Assembly: GCF_028554725.1 (NCBI RefSeq)
Contig: NC_071671.1
Coordinates: 69,372,001 to 69,436,000, forward strand
DNA length: 64,000 nt
Direction: 5' to 3'
DNA from: Zeugodacus cucurbitae
Lineage: Eukaryota > Arthropoda > Insecta > Diptera > Tephritidae
In this document: one piece after another, positions 39,172 through 50,149 of the stretch
Numbering within the stretch: the first letter of the stretch is position 1
Layout of the letters: every line of letters begins with the position of its first letter
The notes under the pieces: model-generated
Databases searched by the model: none
The model's input: only the letters and a program-made list of their open reading frames with translations
What the model was told of the DNA's origin: nothing
Program-made: the position numbers and the translations under genes

Positions 39172-42100
39172 AAGAAAATGGTTGGAGTTTTCGTTGCAAT
39201 ATTGATTTTTGTACAGAACATTCAAGTACCATAATTATGATATATATAAAAAATATATAAAATATAGTCGCCTTCAGAAAATTTTATACAAAATATTATA
39301 TTTCTTCTTAAGACTTGCGTAACTGCATGTATATACAATTTTTGACACTTCGAAGGCATTTATACATATTTGTAACCTCTCCTATTCGCTATGTTGCATT
39401 TATATACTGATTTTTTATTATTTGTGTGCACATTTATGATGCACTTAACAGCTAATGAAGCACATAAATGCGTCAGTTGTAAGGCCATTACTGAGACAAC
39501 TTCTTTACAAAAGGCAAACAACAATAGAAGAAGAAGAAAAGAACTATTCCATACAAATTTTAATTTACCGTACCTTTTCTTAGACAGCAGTCAACGCAGC
39601 TTCGAACTCTCCCATACACTCAGCATCACAGCTGTGCCTTCTCGAAACTTATCGACGTCAATTTATCTAGAGTGCATTCCTTTTGTTCCAGCACATACAT
39701 ACACGCTGTATATAAACTCCTTCTATATATATAAAAATAAACGCATGCGCACAGCTCAACTGATGCCAGCAATCATTTCCATCTTACGCTTACTGCCTGC
39801 TTTATATGCCTTCATAATGTTTATGTGATTTTTTATTGTTTGCCGCCATTAAAAATCTAGAAAATCTAAAAATTTGATTTACAACATTTTTTCTTCTTAC
39901 TTTCTTATAAACACAATGCATTGGTCACCTTAACGCCGTGAGTTAATGCGTGCCACGCCTGCTGCGTCAGCCAGCAAGCACAAAAATTAAAAAAAAAATT
40001 GAAGATTGTCTTCTCCACGCCTCATCACAGCTAATCTTAATGCATCAGCAAAGCAAGCAAAGCTGTGACCTTTAAAAGGGTCAGCCGTAAACCGCGCGCT
40101 CGAGCGCTAGGCAAACAACCACCGGCAGAACACTATGCATATCTAGCATAAAGTGTAAAGAACAGTGATGTTTTTTTTTTTGACTTGTTCTCGAAATTAT
40201 ATTTGCTTGGAGCCAAAATGAAAAAAAAAAAAATGAAAATCAAGTATTTAATTTTTGACAGGCAGCACGAGAAAAATAGAAATACTGTTTGTAATTAAAT
40301 ATAAAAATGCCCGCGGTTTGGTACATGCGCGTTCACGCTTTGCTTTTCTACTTTATTTCCATGCTTGTTCGGGCATTTTGTTAGAAACAAAAGACTTAAG
40401 CGACGAACGCGCGTTTTGTTTGTAGCACAAAAGTGAAGCTAGCGTGCTAGTGGTCAACGTGCACACACACACACACACATAGTTACTCTCTTGGTGTGTT
40501 GTTTGTTTTTTCCTTGCGACGTCAAACACTTCAGCCGTCGCAGCGACCCGTCCGTCCGCTGGCCAAGCAGCAAGTCACTCAGTGCGACAGGCACTCGATC
40601 GTGCTGATTGATGACCGACAAGATTCGACTGTTGGTTCACTTCGTTTCGCTTTGACTCGTTTCTCGCTTTTCCTCCTTTATTTTTTCGATTTTTTTTTTA
40701 ACTTTTTTGACACAAAAACATGATACACGCTTGTCTCTTGTGTGGCTATTTTAACATGCATATTTGTTGTACTAGTATACAATACTATGTTAGTGTGAGT
40801 GTGTTAGTGTGTTTTTATTTGTTTGCCTCGCCTGCGGTCACTGCCTGCTCACCGCCATCCAATGCTTTTCAACCGTCGTTTGTTTGGTTTTGACGCGCAA
40901 ATTAATGCTTTTCAAAAAGAAATCACAACTATTTAAATAACACAGACCACTAAGACCGCATGCAAATAACCAAACATACACATATATATGTCTTTCTATA
41001 TAAAACTCAGCTTTTACAAGCCACATGTGCCAGTCGTCACATTTGTGCCACAATTTGCGCGCCTCGTAGTGGAAATCTCCGCCAGCAGTCTAACAACTAT
41101 TCAATTACATATGTATTTTACAATTACACATATACTCGTGTGTTAATCTATGCAACTAACCAACGTTAGAGCAACAACCAAAAGTCATAGCCAGCGGCGG
41201 CTTATTTGTTGCTTGGCGTTGTGGTCTGCGCAGGAAAAGCTCAAATTTCGTTTGCTGCGGCATTCCACAGCTGATAACACGCAAATCACTACATTGCGGA
41301 TATAACCGCACAACAACAACAACAATAACGATGACATTGATTGGTATCTGTGGAATTCATCAGAAACTTTCTAAAGCGATTTGCAAGTCATTTCACTTAC
41401 AAAACACACATACAAATGTATATTTAAAAAAAACAAGCGATGAGTTGGCAAATCCATGTGGAGATTCATGAAAAACTATGTTTGTGGCTACATATATGTA
41501 AAATCTGACTTTATAAACTCCGGTTTGACATTCACCAAAGTAGAAGGTCGGCCTCATGCATTCACCGAAACTACGAAGAGTCTAAAAATATTTATTTATT
41601 TAAAAAATAAACTTCAAATTTTTTGCAAATCTCTACAATAATCACACTTCAAACAATTATTTATTAATTTATCAGCAAAATTATTTTTCCATCCATCAGC
41701 AGATCCAATGAGAAGCTGACATTTAAGTATTTCAGCCACAGTTGGCTCATGCAAAATCATTTTCCATTGCATATGCCACAACAACAGCACTCGCAATGGT
41801 ACTCAATAGTCGCTTGCAACATCTCATCATCTACTCTAGCAAAGCGTAAGCGCATCTGCCCAACACCCAACTCGAGTTTATATGAAAAGTTCGCTTCCCT
41901 CACAACAAACCCAATCAACTCAGTCGGTTACCAACAGTAGCAACAACAATAACACCAACGAACAGTTCTTAAATTACAATCATATTGTTGTTGTAACATA
42001 ACTTTGGTGTTTTATGCTTCAGTGTTGTATGTTTGTCTCGAGAACGTTTAACCGCCCTCTTGCACACCGCGCTCTGCTTGTATGCATGCAGCCGGTTTAT

Positions 42101-45100
42101 TCGGTGAGCTTAGCCGTACAGCTACAACAGCTGGATACATGAATTTGTGCGAAATTTGTTGTTGTCGTTTATTTCGTTCGTTGTTGTTGTTGCGCTCTTT
42201 GTGTTTCTCTGCCTTTTTGGCTTGTTTTTGCTTTACTACCTCTTTCATTTGTGCTTTTTTATGGGTATTATGGCAGCAGCATGACTCTGAGACTGAGTGT
42301 GTGTTTTCACTGTTGTTGTTTGTGGTTGTTTGTTGCCTTTCGTGGAATCGTCTCAATATCGTTTGTTGGCTGTTAACTATTTTGCTGCTGGTTTCGGTAT
42401 ACCTTCTTCTTGTGCTTATTTATTTTACTTTTATTATGCCTAATTTTGTTTATTATTTTTCATTTTGGTCCGTCGTAAAAAGTTGAGTAGATCTAGTTGT
42501 TGGTTTTATAGTTCATAAATAGGGTTTATAAGACAATAATATTTTGTCGCTACTTCCGTGTTTATTTTCTATATTGAATTATTTAGCTTTTCACAATTTA
42601 GGAAACATAATCGAATTAGATCTATATTAAAATAATATTCTTAGTGTCAAAACGCCGAAGGAGATCCGAACCAAAATAGTTTGACTTAATCCATTATTAA
42701 AATTTTTTAATTTAATTTAGTCAATTAGTAAAATGATCCATAAGAAGTCGTTATGAGAATTGGATTACAGTGGAGACGCACCTGTCTTAAAGAGTGTTAA
42801 AGCCTAGCAAACATTGAACACCATTTTTTTTAATAAATAGTCAAATACCTATGAAAAAGTCTAAGCGTTCTCACCTATTTCAACAAGAAAACATTACTAT
42901 TCAGCGCCATAACCGAATTCCGCTGCACATCACTGCTTAAACTCCGCTAAATTGGCATTAATATTTACCGTTAAAAGTGCTTGCACTTAGGTGCCATGAA
43001 TCTCAACGTCGCATGTTGGCTCACTGCCACCTGCAAAAGTCGGAGCATAAAGCTTGCCATTTACTAAAACAGCACAGCGCAGCAGAACAATAACAACTAA
43101 AGCAATAAAATAGCGTCCCGCAGCTTGTGTTGGCGCTCGTTTGGCATGTGACGCCGATTGTTGTGGTGGTGACGTAGACGCCGCTCGTCGTCGTCGACAA
43201 TAAACGGAGCGTGAACGCGGTAGCTTATGACGCATTGACTTGACTTGCTAGCTAGCTGTTGGCTAACACTAAGACGAACTGTGTGCCGGGTTCCAAGTAA
43301 TTCCCTGTTTAAACTTGGCTAACTGGTTAGGTGCGCTCTGCGCTCTGCTCTTTCTACGCTGCTCTGCCTTGTAGCGCACACCATGAGTTGTGGCTTGTAT
43401 GTGTTAGACTTAACAAGATTATTTATTAATAAATAAGAATAAAAACTAAATTATTATATTATATAGTCGCTTTACAGCAACTTGATGGCGCCTGCCAACG
43501 CTTGTCTCGTACATCTAAAGCCACTTATATAACTCTATTATGACGTCGGAGTTCGCCTCGGTTTAAACTAGTGCGTTTCTATATTCAACTACAAGCATAT
43601 TTATGTTATTTATTTGCAAAATTATCATTTACAAATTCAAATGTGCTTACAGTGTTAAGCAATGTTAGTGTTGTTGTCTATATTATTTACCCTGCACCGC
43701 CTAATATGATCATTTGCTTGTCTAACAATAAGTTGATCTTCGACTTGGCCAATTTTGTGTGCAATTATATGTGATCACATGTACAGTGGTGTGTAAAAAA
43801 TTATTGCGCTCACATGTGCACAGCTGAGGAAACACTCGCGCCAAATAAGGCATTTTGCCAGCTTTTCAGTTTTTTTGGTCTGAAATATTCTTTTCGCAGT
43901 CAGCTGCTGCCGCATTTACAACGAAATAAAAAATATTTTCCTATATTAATTTTCATCTATGACGCATGCCTTCCTTTTTAGTTTATCAATAGTGATATTA
44001 ATTTATTTATTTTTCCTTTTTCTTTTATTTGCAGTTTGCATCGGTACAAAGTCTCGTTTGTCAGTGCCTTCGAATCGTGAACATCATTATCGTAATTTAC
44101 GTGATCGCTACAACAATTGCACTTATGTCGATGGTAATTTGGAGTTGACCTGGTTGCAGGAGCCCAATATGGATCTTAGCTTTTTGGAGAATATTCGCGA
44201 AGTGACCGGCTACATACTCATCAGTCATGTGGACATACAAAATGTCGTATTTCCAAGGTAAGGCAAACAATTATACAGTTATCGATTATGCAATACTACA
44301 AGTGAGAATATGTTCATAATGACATAAGTTCAATCTGATCTGTTATTTTGCTCTATAGTATTCATTCATATCCAATATCTCAGATTTCGAAATCAACTTC
44401 GTATGAAAAAGTAGCCCTATAACTCTTCTTAATTTGACTACTGGATTTCATCTCTTGGGAGATTATCCAAGATTTTCGAAAAATAATTCTCTCCCTTTTC
44501 AAAACTCTTCATTCCATATGCTTATAGTACAAACTAATTATAATAAAAATTTATTTAAAAAAGTAAAACTCTCATAACTCACATCCAAAACTCACATCTC
44601 TCCTCCTCCAGACTACAAATCATCCGTGGCCGCACTTTGTTCAATCTTAATGTGCAAGATCAACAGTTTGCCCTGTTCACTGCATACTCGAAAATGTTCA
44701 CACTGGAAATGCCTGCACTCAGAGATATACTGCAGGGGTCTGTGGGTTTCTTCAACAACTTCAATTTGTGTCACACCAAAACGATTGACTGGAAGGAGAT
44801 CATCTCTGGTGAGTAGCTGCGACGCATTTTCTCACAAATATTCTCTTATACTAAATTATATTTTTAATTTGCTCGACAACAGGCCCCAATGATCGTTTCA
44901 CGCATGTGTATAATTTCACATCGCCTGAGCGGGAGTGTCCGAAGTGTCATGATTCGTGTGAGCGCGGTTGCTGGGGCGAGGGACCTAACAATTGTCAGAA
45001 GTTCAGCAAGATCAATTGTTCGCCACAATGTGCGCAGGGCCGTTGCTTCGGTTCGCGTCCACGCGAGTGCTGCCATCTGTTCTGCGCTGGCGGTTGTACG

Positions 45101-48100
45101 GGACCCACACAGCGTGAATGTATTGCTTGTAAGAATTTCTACGATGATGGTGTTTGCAAGGAAGAATGTCCGCCTATGCAGAAGTATAATCCTACCAATT
45201 ACTTGTGGGAGATGAATCCGGAAGGTAAATATGCGTATGGTGCGACATGTGTGAAGGAGTGTCCCGAGCATTTGCTGAAGGATAATGGCGCGTGTGTACG
45301 CAGTTGTCCTGCGGATAAGATGGCTAAGGATGGTGAATGTGTGCCATGTAATGGTCCCTGTCCCAAGACGTGTCCCGGCACACCGGCACTACACTCGGGC
45401 AATATTGAGACCTATAAAGGCTGCACAGTGATCGAGGGCTCTATACGTGTTTTGGATCAGACCTTCTCGGGGTATCAACACATTTACTCAAATAACTCGT
45501 TTGGTCCACGTTTCATTTCCATGCATCCCGATCGTTTGGAGGTGTTCTCCACTGTGCGGGAGATTACCGGCTATTTGGACATTGAAGGCGCTCATCCGGC
45601 TTTTAAGAACCTCTCATACTTCCGCAATCTGGAGGTCATACATGGACGTCAGCTAATGGAGAGTTACTTTGCATCCTTATCGATTGTGCGCTCTTCACTG
45701 GAAAGTTTGGAATTACGCAGTCTGAGGCGCATCAACTCTGGCGCCGTGGTTATTCAGCAGAACGATAGAATCTGCTTTGTTAGCGACATCGATTGGCAAA
45801 AGGTGCAGAAGTCGGTGGACCATGGTGTCGTGATCGCGCGGAATCGCAACGAAACCTTATGCAGTAAGTCGACGAAATCATTTTACGGCAGCTATGAGCT
45901 AGCATCTTTTGATATTTGAGTGTAATCCAATTGGTTTTAATTTCTTTTCTATAGAATTAGATGGCCTTGTTTGTTCCGATCAGTGCAACAAGTCTGGTTG
46001 CTGGGGTAAAGGCCCAGACCAGTGTCTGGAATGCAAGAATTTCGCCTTCAACGGTACCTGCATCGCCGATTGCCACAATATAACGAAGTACGTTCACAGC
46101 TTGTAAAACTCAACTATTTTATATTTACTTATATTATTTTATTTTTTGCCAACAGCGCCTACCAATTCGACAACAAGACCTGCAAAGAGTGTCATCCCGA
46201 ATGTCTCACTTGCTCGGGTCCTGGCGCCGACCACTGTGAAGAGTGTGTACATGTACGCGATGAGAAACGTTGCGTTACAGTTTGTCCGGACAACAAGTAC
46301 TCCGACTATGGCATATGCCGTACATGCCATGAAACATGCGAGGGTTGTACGGGACCTAAGGACACCATCGGACCAGGCGGTTGCAAAACATGTAATCTAG
46401 CCATCATCAACAGTGATACCACAGTCGAACGTTGTTTGCTGAAGAATGATAAATGTCCGGACGGTTATTACTGGGAATACGTCAACCCACAAGAGCAGGG
46501 CAATCTCAAACCATTAGCCGGTAAAGCCATCTGCCGCAAATGTCATCCACGTTGTGAGCTCTGCAACGGCTACGGTTTCCATGAGCAGGTGTGCTCAAAG
46601 TGTGCCGGGTACAAGCGTGGCGAACAATGTGAAGACGAGTGCCCGCCCGATCACTATGCTGACGAAACCCATCGCGAGTGTTTCGAATGTAATCCCGAGT
46701 GCAAGGGTTGCACCGGACCCAGCGCGGAGGATTGTAGCGCTTGTCGCAGCTTTAAAGTCTTCGGTTTCGGTGATCCCAATGACAACACAACAATGTTTAA
46801 CTGTACGTCTAAGTGCCCCGCAGAGTATCCGCATGTAATTTACCAGTCAACAGATATTGGTACATACTGCTCGGAAGTGCCTGTAAAAGGCGCTAAGCTC
46901 ACCGCTGGTGTCGATAGCTACATCTTTTTCATTGTAGCATTTATTGTCTTCGCGGTTATGTTCGGCATGTGCATCGTCTGTTATGTCTGTCGCCAACGTA
47001 CTAAAGCCGAGAAGGAGGCGGTGAAAATGACACGTGTGCTAAGCGGTTGCGAAGATGCTGAACCACTGCGCCCGTCTAATATCTCACCAAATCTGTCGAA
47101 ATTGAGAATCGTCAAGGATGCGGAGTTGCGAAAAGGCGGTGTACTGGGTATGGGCGCATTTGGTCGTGTCTTCAAGGGTGTTTGGGTGCCTGAGGGCGAG
47201 AATGTCAAAATACCGGTTGCCATTAAAGAGCTACTGAAGGCTTCCGGCGCCGAGTCCAGTGAAGAATTTCTGCGCGAGGCATACATCATGGCATCCGTTG
47301 AACATCCGAATCTTCTAAAGTTACTTGCTGTTTGCATGACCTCACAAATGATGTTGATCACACAGCTTATGCCGCTTGGCTGTCTGCTCGATTATGTACG
47401 TAACAATCGCGATAAGATTGGTTCAAAGGCACTGCTTAACTGGTCCACACAAATTGCAAAGGGTATGTCGTACTTGGAGGAGAAACGACTCGTGCATCGT
47501 GATCTTGCAGCACGTAATGTGCTAGTTCAAACACCTTCTATTGTTAAGATCACCGATTTCGGCTTGGCAAAACTGCTTAGCAGTGACTCGAATGAGTACA
47601 AAGCGGCTGGCGGAAAGATGCCCATCAAGTGGCTGGCGCTCGAGTGCATCAGACATCGTGTCTTCACCAGCAAGTCAGATGTATGGGCATTTGGCGTAAC
47701 AATTTGGGAGCTACTAACATTCGGCCAACGCCCACATGAGAACATACCTGCCAAAGATATACCCGATCTCATCGAAGTTGGCCTGAAATTAGATCAACCC
47801 GCAATTTGTTCGCTTGATATCTACTGCACACTGCTCTCCTGTTGGCATTTGGACGCCGAAATGCGTCCATCATTCAAACAGCTGGTGAATGTATTCTCCG
47901 AGTTTGCACGCGATCCCGGTCGTTATTTGGTCATACCAGGTGACAAATTCACGCGCCTTCCCGCCTACACGAGTCAAGACGAGAAAGATCTAATCAGAAA
48001 GTTGGCACCCACAACTGAAGGTCCCGAATCTATGGTTGAAGCAGAGGACTATTTGCAGCCAAAAGCGGCGCCTGGACCCAGTGGGGCGGAAGATACAGAT

Positions 48101-48751
48101 GAGGTGCCTAAACTCAATCGTTACTGCAAAGATCCGATGAATAAGAACTCATCGTCAGGTGGTGACGATGAGACCGACTCGAATGCGCGTGAGGTTGGAG
48201 TCGGCAACTTGCGACTCGATCTCCCTGTTGACGAGGATGACTACCTTATGCCCACCTGTCAGTCCACCACGCCAAATGGTACAACCGGCAGCAATAACAA
48301 CACCATCAAAGCAAATGGCCATCCCAACGGTGGCAAGGGTATTATCGGCGGTGGCGGTTACATGGATCTAATCGGTGTGCCCGCAAGCGTTGACAACCCC
48401 GAATACCTGCTCAACCCGCAAGCGCTAAGCATCGACGATGCGCCCATACCGACGCAGACGATCGGCATACCAGTGATGATGAACCGCAACGGTGGCCACC
48501 CTGTACTCGCCGGCGGCAATGGCAGTGTTTTAAGCGGCCACCATCACCCACACCACACGCCCGCATCGGCGGCGGCAGCAGCAGCAGCGGCGGCGAATAC
48601 AATAGCCGCACTAACTGCGATGCACGACATGAATGTCGCGGCCATGGTAGCGGGCAACGGCGGCTCGGAGCCGACCAGCTCGGACCATGAGTACTACAAC
48701 GACACGCAGCGTGAGTTGCAGCCGCTGCATCGCAGTGAAACGCGTGTCTAA
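19038..48751 (+). CDS. Egfr: Epidermal growth factor receptor (ErbB receptor tyrosine kinase), six coding exons
   Basis: Receptor tyrosine kinase of the plasma membrane; in flies it binds Spitz, Gurken, Keren and Vein and drives Ras/MAPK signalling. Joining 19038-19308, 44035-44257, 44612-44808, 44883-45863, 45955-46087 and 46156-48751 gives 4401 nt: 1466 residues and TAA. Every junction has GT/AG and matching phase. Signal peptide about 1-25; L1 from about C119; cysteine-rich CR1 from C249; L2 from C411; long second cysteine-rich region from about C557 to 845, as in Drosophila; membrane span about 857-880 followed by basic residues. Kinase about 925-1190: GMGAFG loop 933-938, VAIK lysine K959, HRD aspartate D1051, DFG aspartate D1069. 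Tail tyrosines sit in YLQP (Y1234), DDYLMP (Y1298), GGYMDL (Y1337) and NPEYLL (Y1352), and the protein ends ETRV. Drosophila Egfr type II is 1426 residues by memory; the extra length is in the N-terminal spacer and a His/Ala-rich tail insert. Identity is certain; the leader and alternative first exons are not settled. Confidence 0.97.
20528..20553. repeat. (ATGT)n microsatellite in Egfr intron 1
   Basis: Six tandem ATGT units about 1.2 kb after the first exon donor. Confidence 0.9.
28018..28032. repeat. (GA)n tract in Egfr intron 1
   Basis: CAGAGAGAGAGAGGGAG; a second, shorter GAGAGAGAG lies at about 28154. GA repeats bind GAGA factor in flies, so a regulatory role is possible but not shown. 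Confidence 0.6.
29833..29856. repeat. (TTTA)n microsatellite in Egfr intron 1
   Basis: Five tandem TTTA units just upstream of a GC-rich island at 29.88-30.2 kb. Confidence 0.85.
39140..39166. repeat. (AT)n microsatellite in Egfr intron 1
   Basis: An uninterrupted AT run of about 13 units. It generates a spurious Tyr-Ile repeat frame on the minus strand. Confidence 0.9.
40461..40479. repeat. (CA)n microsatellite in Egfr intron 1
   Basis: GCACACACACACACACACA, about nine CA units, inside a GC-richer intronic island. Confidence 0.9.
42987..43235 (-). CDS. Orphan small ORF with a membrane/signal segment, antisense inside Egfr intron 1
   Basis: No family recognised. An ATG at 43235 opens an 82-codon frame with a basic N-terminal third, a strong hydrophobic segment (YFIALVVIVLLRCAVLVNG, about residues 41-59) and a short polar end with one Cys, stopping at TAA. 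It has no microsatellite-derived residues. About 45 bases upstream on the minus strand is a CAGTT initiator-like site, with TTTAAA about 33 bases further up, a spacing like a TATA-type core promoter. No AATAAA is seen close downstream. It ends about 0.8 kb before Egfr exon 2 on the opposite strand. Confidence 0.18.
   Translation of the reverse strand: MRHKLPRSRSVYCRRRRAASTSPPQQSASHAKRAPTQAAGRYFIALVVIVLLRCAVLVNGKLYAPTFAGGSEPTCDVEIHGT
44035..44257 (+). CDS. Egfr: Egfr coding exon 2 (start of L1 domain)
   Basis: Acceptor is a T-rich tract ending TTTGCAG; donor is AAG|GTAAGG. The exon encodes CIGTKSRLSVPSN, then RDRYNNCTYVDGNLELTWL, the conserved opening of the first ligand-binding L domain, and ends at VVFP plus two bases of an Arg codon (phase 2). 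This is the common exon onto which all alternative fly Egfr first exons splice. The open frame continues upstream of the acceptor into a hydrophobic run (43959-44034), which is intron, not signal peptide. Confidence 0.95.
44612..44808 (+). CDS. Egfr: Egfr coding exon 3 (L1 domain)
   Basis: Acceptor CTCCTCCTCCAG, donor G|GTGAGT, phase 1 at its end. Encodes RLQIIRGRTLF through NFNLCHTKTIDWKEIIS, the rest of the L1 leucine-rich beta-helix. Frame is set by exon 2: AG plus A makes the Arg codon. The upstream intron is 354 bp. Confidence 0.95.
44883..45863 (+). CDS. Egfr: Egfr coding exon 4 (cysteine-rich 1 and L2 domains)
   Basis: Acceptor GACAACAG, donor A|GTAAGT. Encodes PNDRFTHVYNFTSPERECPKC, the furin-like cysteine-rich region with the CWGEGPNNC and CCHLFCAGGCTGP motifs typical of ErbB receptors, including the region of the dimerisation arm, then L2 beginning CTVIEGSIRVLDQTFSG. 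It ends at RNETLC with a phase 1 split codon. The open frame runs 56 bases past the donor into intron and should not be read as protein. Confidence 0.96.
45955..46087 (+). CDS. Egfr: Egfr coding exon 5 (start of second cysteine-rich region)
   Basis: Acceptor TTTCTTTTCTATAG, donor AA|GTACGT, phase 2 at its end. Encodes LDGLVCSDQCNKSGCWGKG through FNGTCIADCHNIT, the first modules of the second cysteine-rich region. The flanking introns are 91 bp and 68 bp, close to the fly minimum. Confidence 0.95.
46156..48751 (+). CDS. Egfr: Egfr coding exon 6 (rest of ectodomain, membrane span, kinase, tail)
   Basis: Acceptor TTTTTTGCCAACAG; first codon is split and gives Asn of NAYQFDN. This large exon carries the remaining cysteine modules (fly receptors have more here than vertebrate ErbBs), the membrane span near 46919-46990, the juxtamembrane segment, the entire kinase and the tail. 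The HRDLAARN catalytic loop is at about 47495-47518 and DFG at 47555-47563. Tail tyrosine motifs lie at about 48050 (YLQP), 48242 (YLMP), 48359 (YMDL) and 48404 (NPEYLL). A His-rich stretch and a nine-Ala run (residues 1397-1415) form a low-complexity insert I do not recall from Drosophila. The stop TAA follows ETRV. Confidence 0.97.
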
Positions 48752-48991
48752 CCTGCCGGCCATACGAACGTCGGTCGTTGGTAACTCGTTGATTGCGGTG
48801 CGCGATGAGATGTAGCCAAAGCGAATGCGGCACGCGTACAAAGGGAAGGGCGGGATGGTCGATGGTGAAGGTGGAGAGGTAGAGGGAAGCAGAGAAAGAC
48901 TGCAACACTGCCTAAGTGAACTTAACTTGCCACAAGAACTTGCAACGTGCCTCATTTACATACAACGTATGCATGTATGACACTACGTAAC

Positions 48992-49258
48992 TGTAAATAC
49001 ATACTATTTAAGTAAAAACAAAGCGAATGCAGCGAAATCGAGCGAATTTCGAACGCAGCAAAAGCGGCATACACGAAACGAAGCAAAACAAACAAACAAA
49101 CTAATTGTAGCGAACACTACAGATATATACATACAAACATATGTACACTATGCCACTTAACGTCACATACGTAACGGCCTGGGCTAGCGTAGGCCAACGT
49201 ATGTACATAGCCCAAAACAAACTTTTAGCATTAGACAATTAGCCTATAACTGTACATA
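48992..49258 (+). promoter_or_regulatory. Three Pumilio-type (UGUANAUA) motifs in the Egfr 3' UTR
   Basis: TGTAAATA at 48992-48999, TGTACATA at 49202-49209 and TGTACATA at 49251-49258. UGUANAUA is the established core of PUF/Pumilio binding sites. Their clustering within 270 bases of the probable 3' UTR suggests post-transcriptional control of Egfr mRNA; binding is inferred. The neighbouring TACATA repeats raise the chance of accidental matches. Confidence 0.45.
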
Positions 49259-49555
49259 CATACATACACGCTTAAAATGTAGAATCTGAAGTAAATATGT
49301 AGTACCTAATTTGTTGTTGTATAATGTAGTACTTACCGTTAAAAAGCGTAAGCAATTGTAAATCTTCAAACCAACAACAAGAGTGCATTTGACTTGAAAA
49401 CGAAGATCGGCCAGCGAGCGGTTGGCAGCTAATCCTCTGGGCGGGTGTGACAATTGTAAAGATTTAATAACAAAATATTAAAGAAATTATAAATTTTTCA
49501 ACCGCAGCTGATCTTCAAGCGAATTAGTTTGTAGCGCATAATGATGATAGGCTTA

Positions 49556-49565
49556 AATAAATAAA
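49556..49565 (+). terminator. Candidate Egfr poly(A) signal
   Basis: Two overlapping AATAAA hexamers (49556-49561 and 49560-49565), followed by a T-rich stretch with GGTTTTATTC at about 49616-49625. First canonical signal after the stop codon, but many AATAAA hexamers occur in the AT-rich flank, so the choice is uncertain. Confidence 0.4.
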
Positions 49566-50149
49566 ATAACTTAGATTTCGATATTTTAAAAATGTTATAT
49601 TCTTAAGTTAATTTCGGTTTTATTCATAACTACCTGTGATAACGTAAATTAAGTACGAAAACGAGAGAAAAACACGGAAAAAATAAAAGAAAAGAAAAGC
49701 AACAAAAATTTAAAATAATGAACAAAAACTAAACAAAATGGCAAATGCAACTAACACTTTAATATTATTAAGGAATTTTTTACAAAATGTTTACAATAAT
49801 TATGCAACTTTTCGGGTAACTGTAAATTAAAATAAAAATGTTAATAATATTTTTTAATAATTAGCATTCACTAGAAATTTTGTTTTATACCGATATTTTA
49901 GAAACACATTTTAGCGGCCTTTTGACCAGCGTGTCGAAAAATCGAAAAAGCGTAAATTGTTATTATTTTATATGGAAGTAAAAACATAAACATAACGGAT
50001 TTGTTAAACAAAGACCATTTTAAGCATATATTATTGTAACAATTTTTGTTTGTTTAAATTTCTATACTAACAAGCGGTAGCTATGCCTTTGGTAGTGACT
50101 TTGTGGGAGTTGAGAGTTTAAATTTCAACCTGTTATGATGAAAATAATT

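Larger units (their letters stand above)
19309..44034 (+). other. Egfr intron 1 (24.7 kb)
   Basis: Begins GTAAGT and ends TTTGCAG, phase 1. No conserved protein is recognised on either strand inside it. It holds AT-rich DNA, CAA/TTG runs, GA-rich patches near 28.02-28.03 and 28.15 kb, several GC-richer islands (about 27.3, 29.9-30.2, 31.9-32.2, 40.0-40.6 kb) that could be regulatory, and one small minus-strand ORF (42987-43235). Plus-strand ORFs such as 19725-20132 have no recognised homology. Large first introns of fly developmental genes usually carry enhancers; none can be assigned from sequence alone. Confidence 0.85.
48752..49565 (+). other. Egfr 3' untranslated region (minimum extent)
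   Basis: Follows the Egfr stop without another gene. It carries repeated ACATACATA text and three UGUANAUA motifs, and reaches a first AATAAA pair about 805 bases after the stop. Further AATAAA sequences occur at about 49682, 49831 and beyond 51.3 kb, so longer forms are possible. The boundary is inferred. Confidence 0.55.

Noticed and set aside
38816..39232. 138-codon minus-strand frame with a Tyr-Ile repeat
   Set aside because: The repeat is the (AT)n microsatellite translated; no other support.
40307..40385. Short ATG frame (MPAVWYMRVHALLF...) resembling a signal peptide in intron 1
   Set aside because: It reaches a stop with no GT donor of usable strength in phase 1, so it cannot feed Egfr exon 2, and it is too short to judge alone.
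43959..44034. In-frame hydrophobic extension upstream of Egfr exon 2, which looks like a signal peptide
   Set aside because: It is the T-rich polypyrimidine tract of the acceptor (TTTTATTTGCAG) read as Phe/Leu; exon 2 starts after it.
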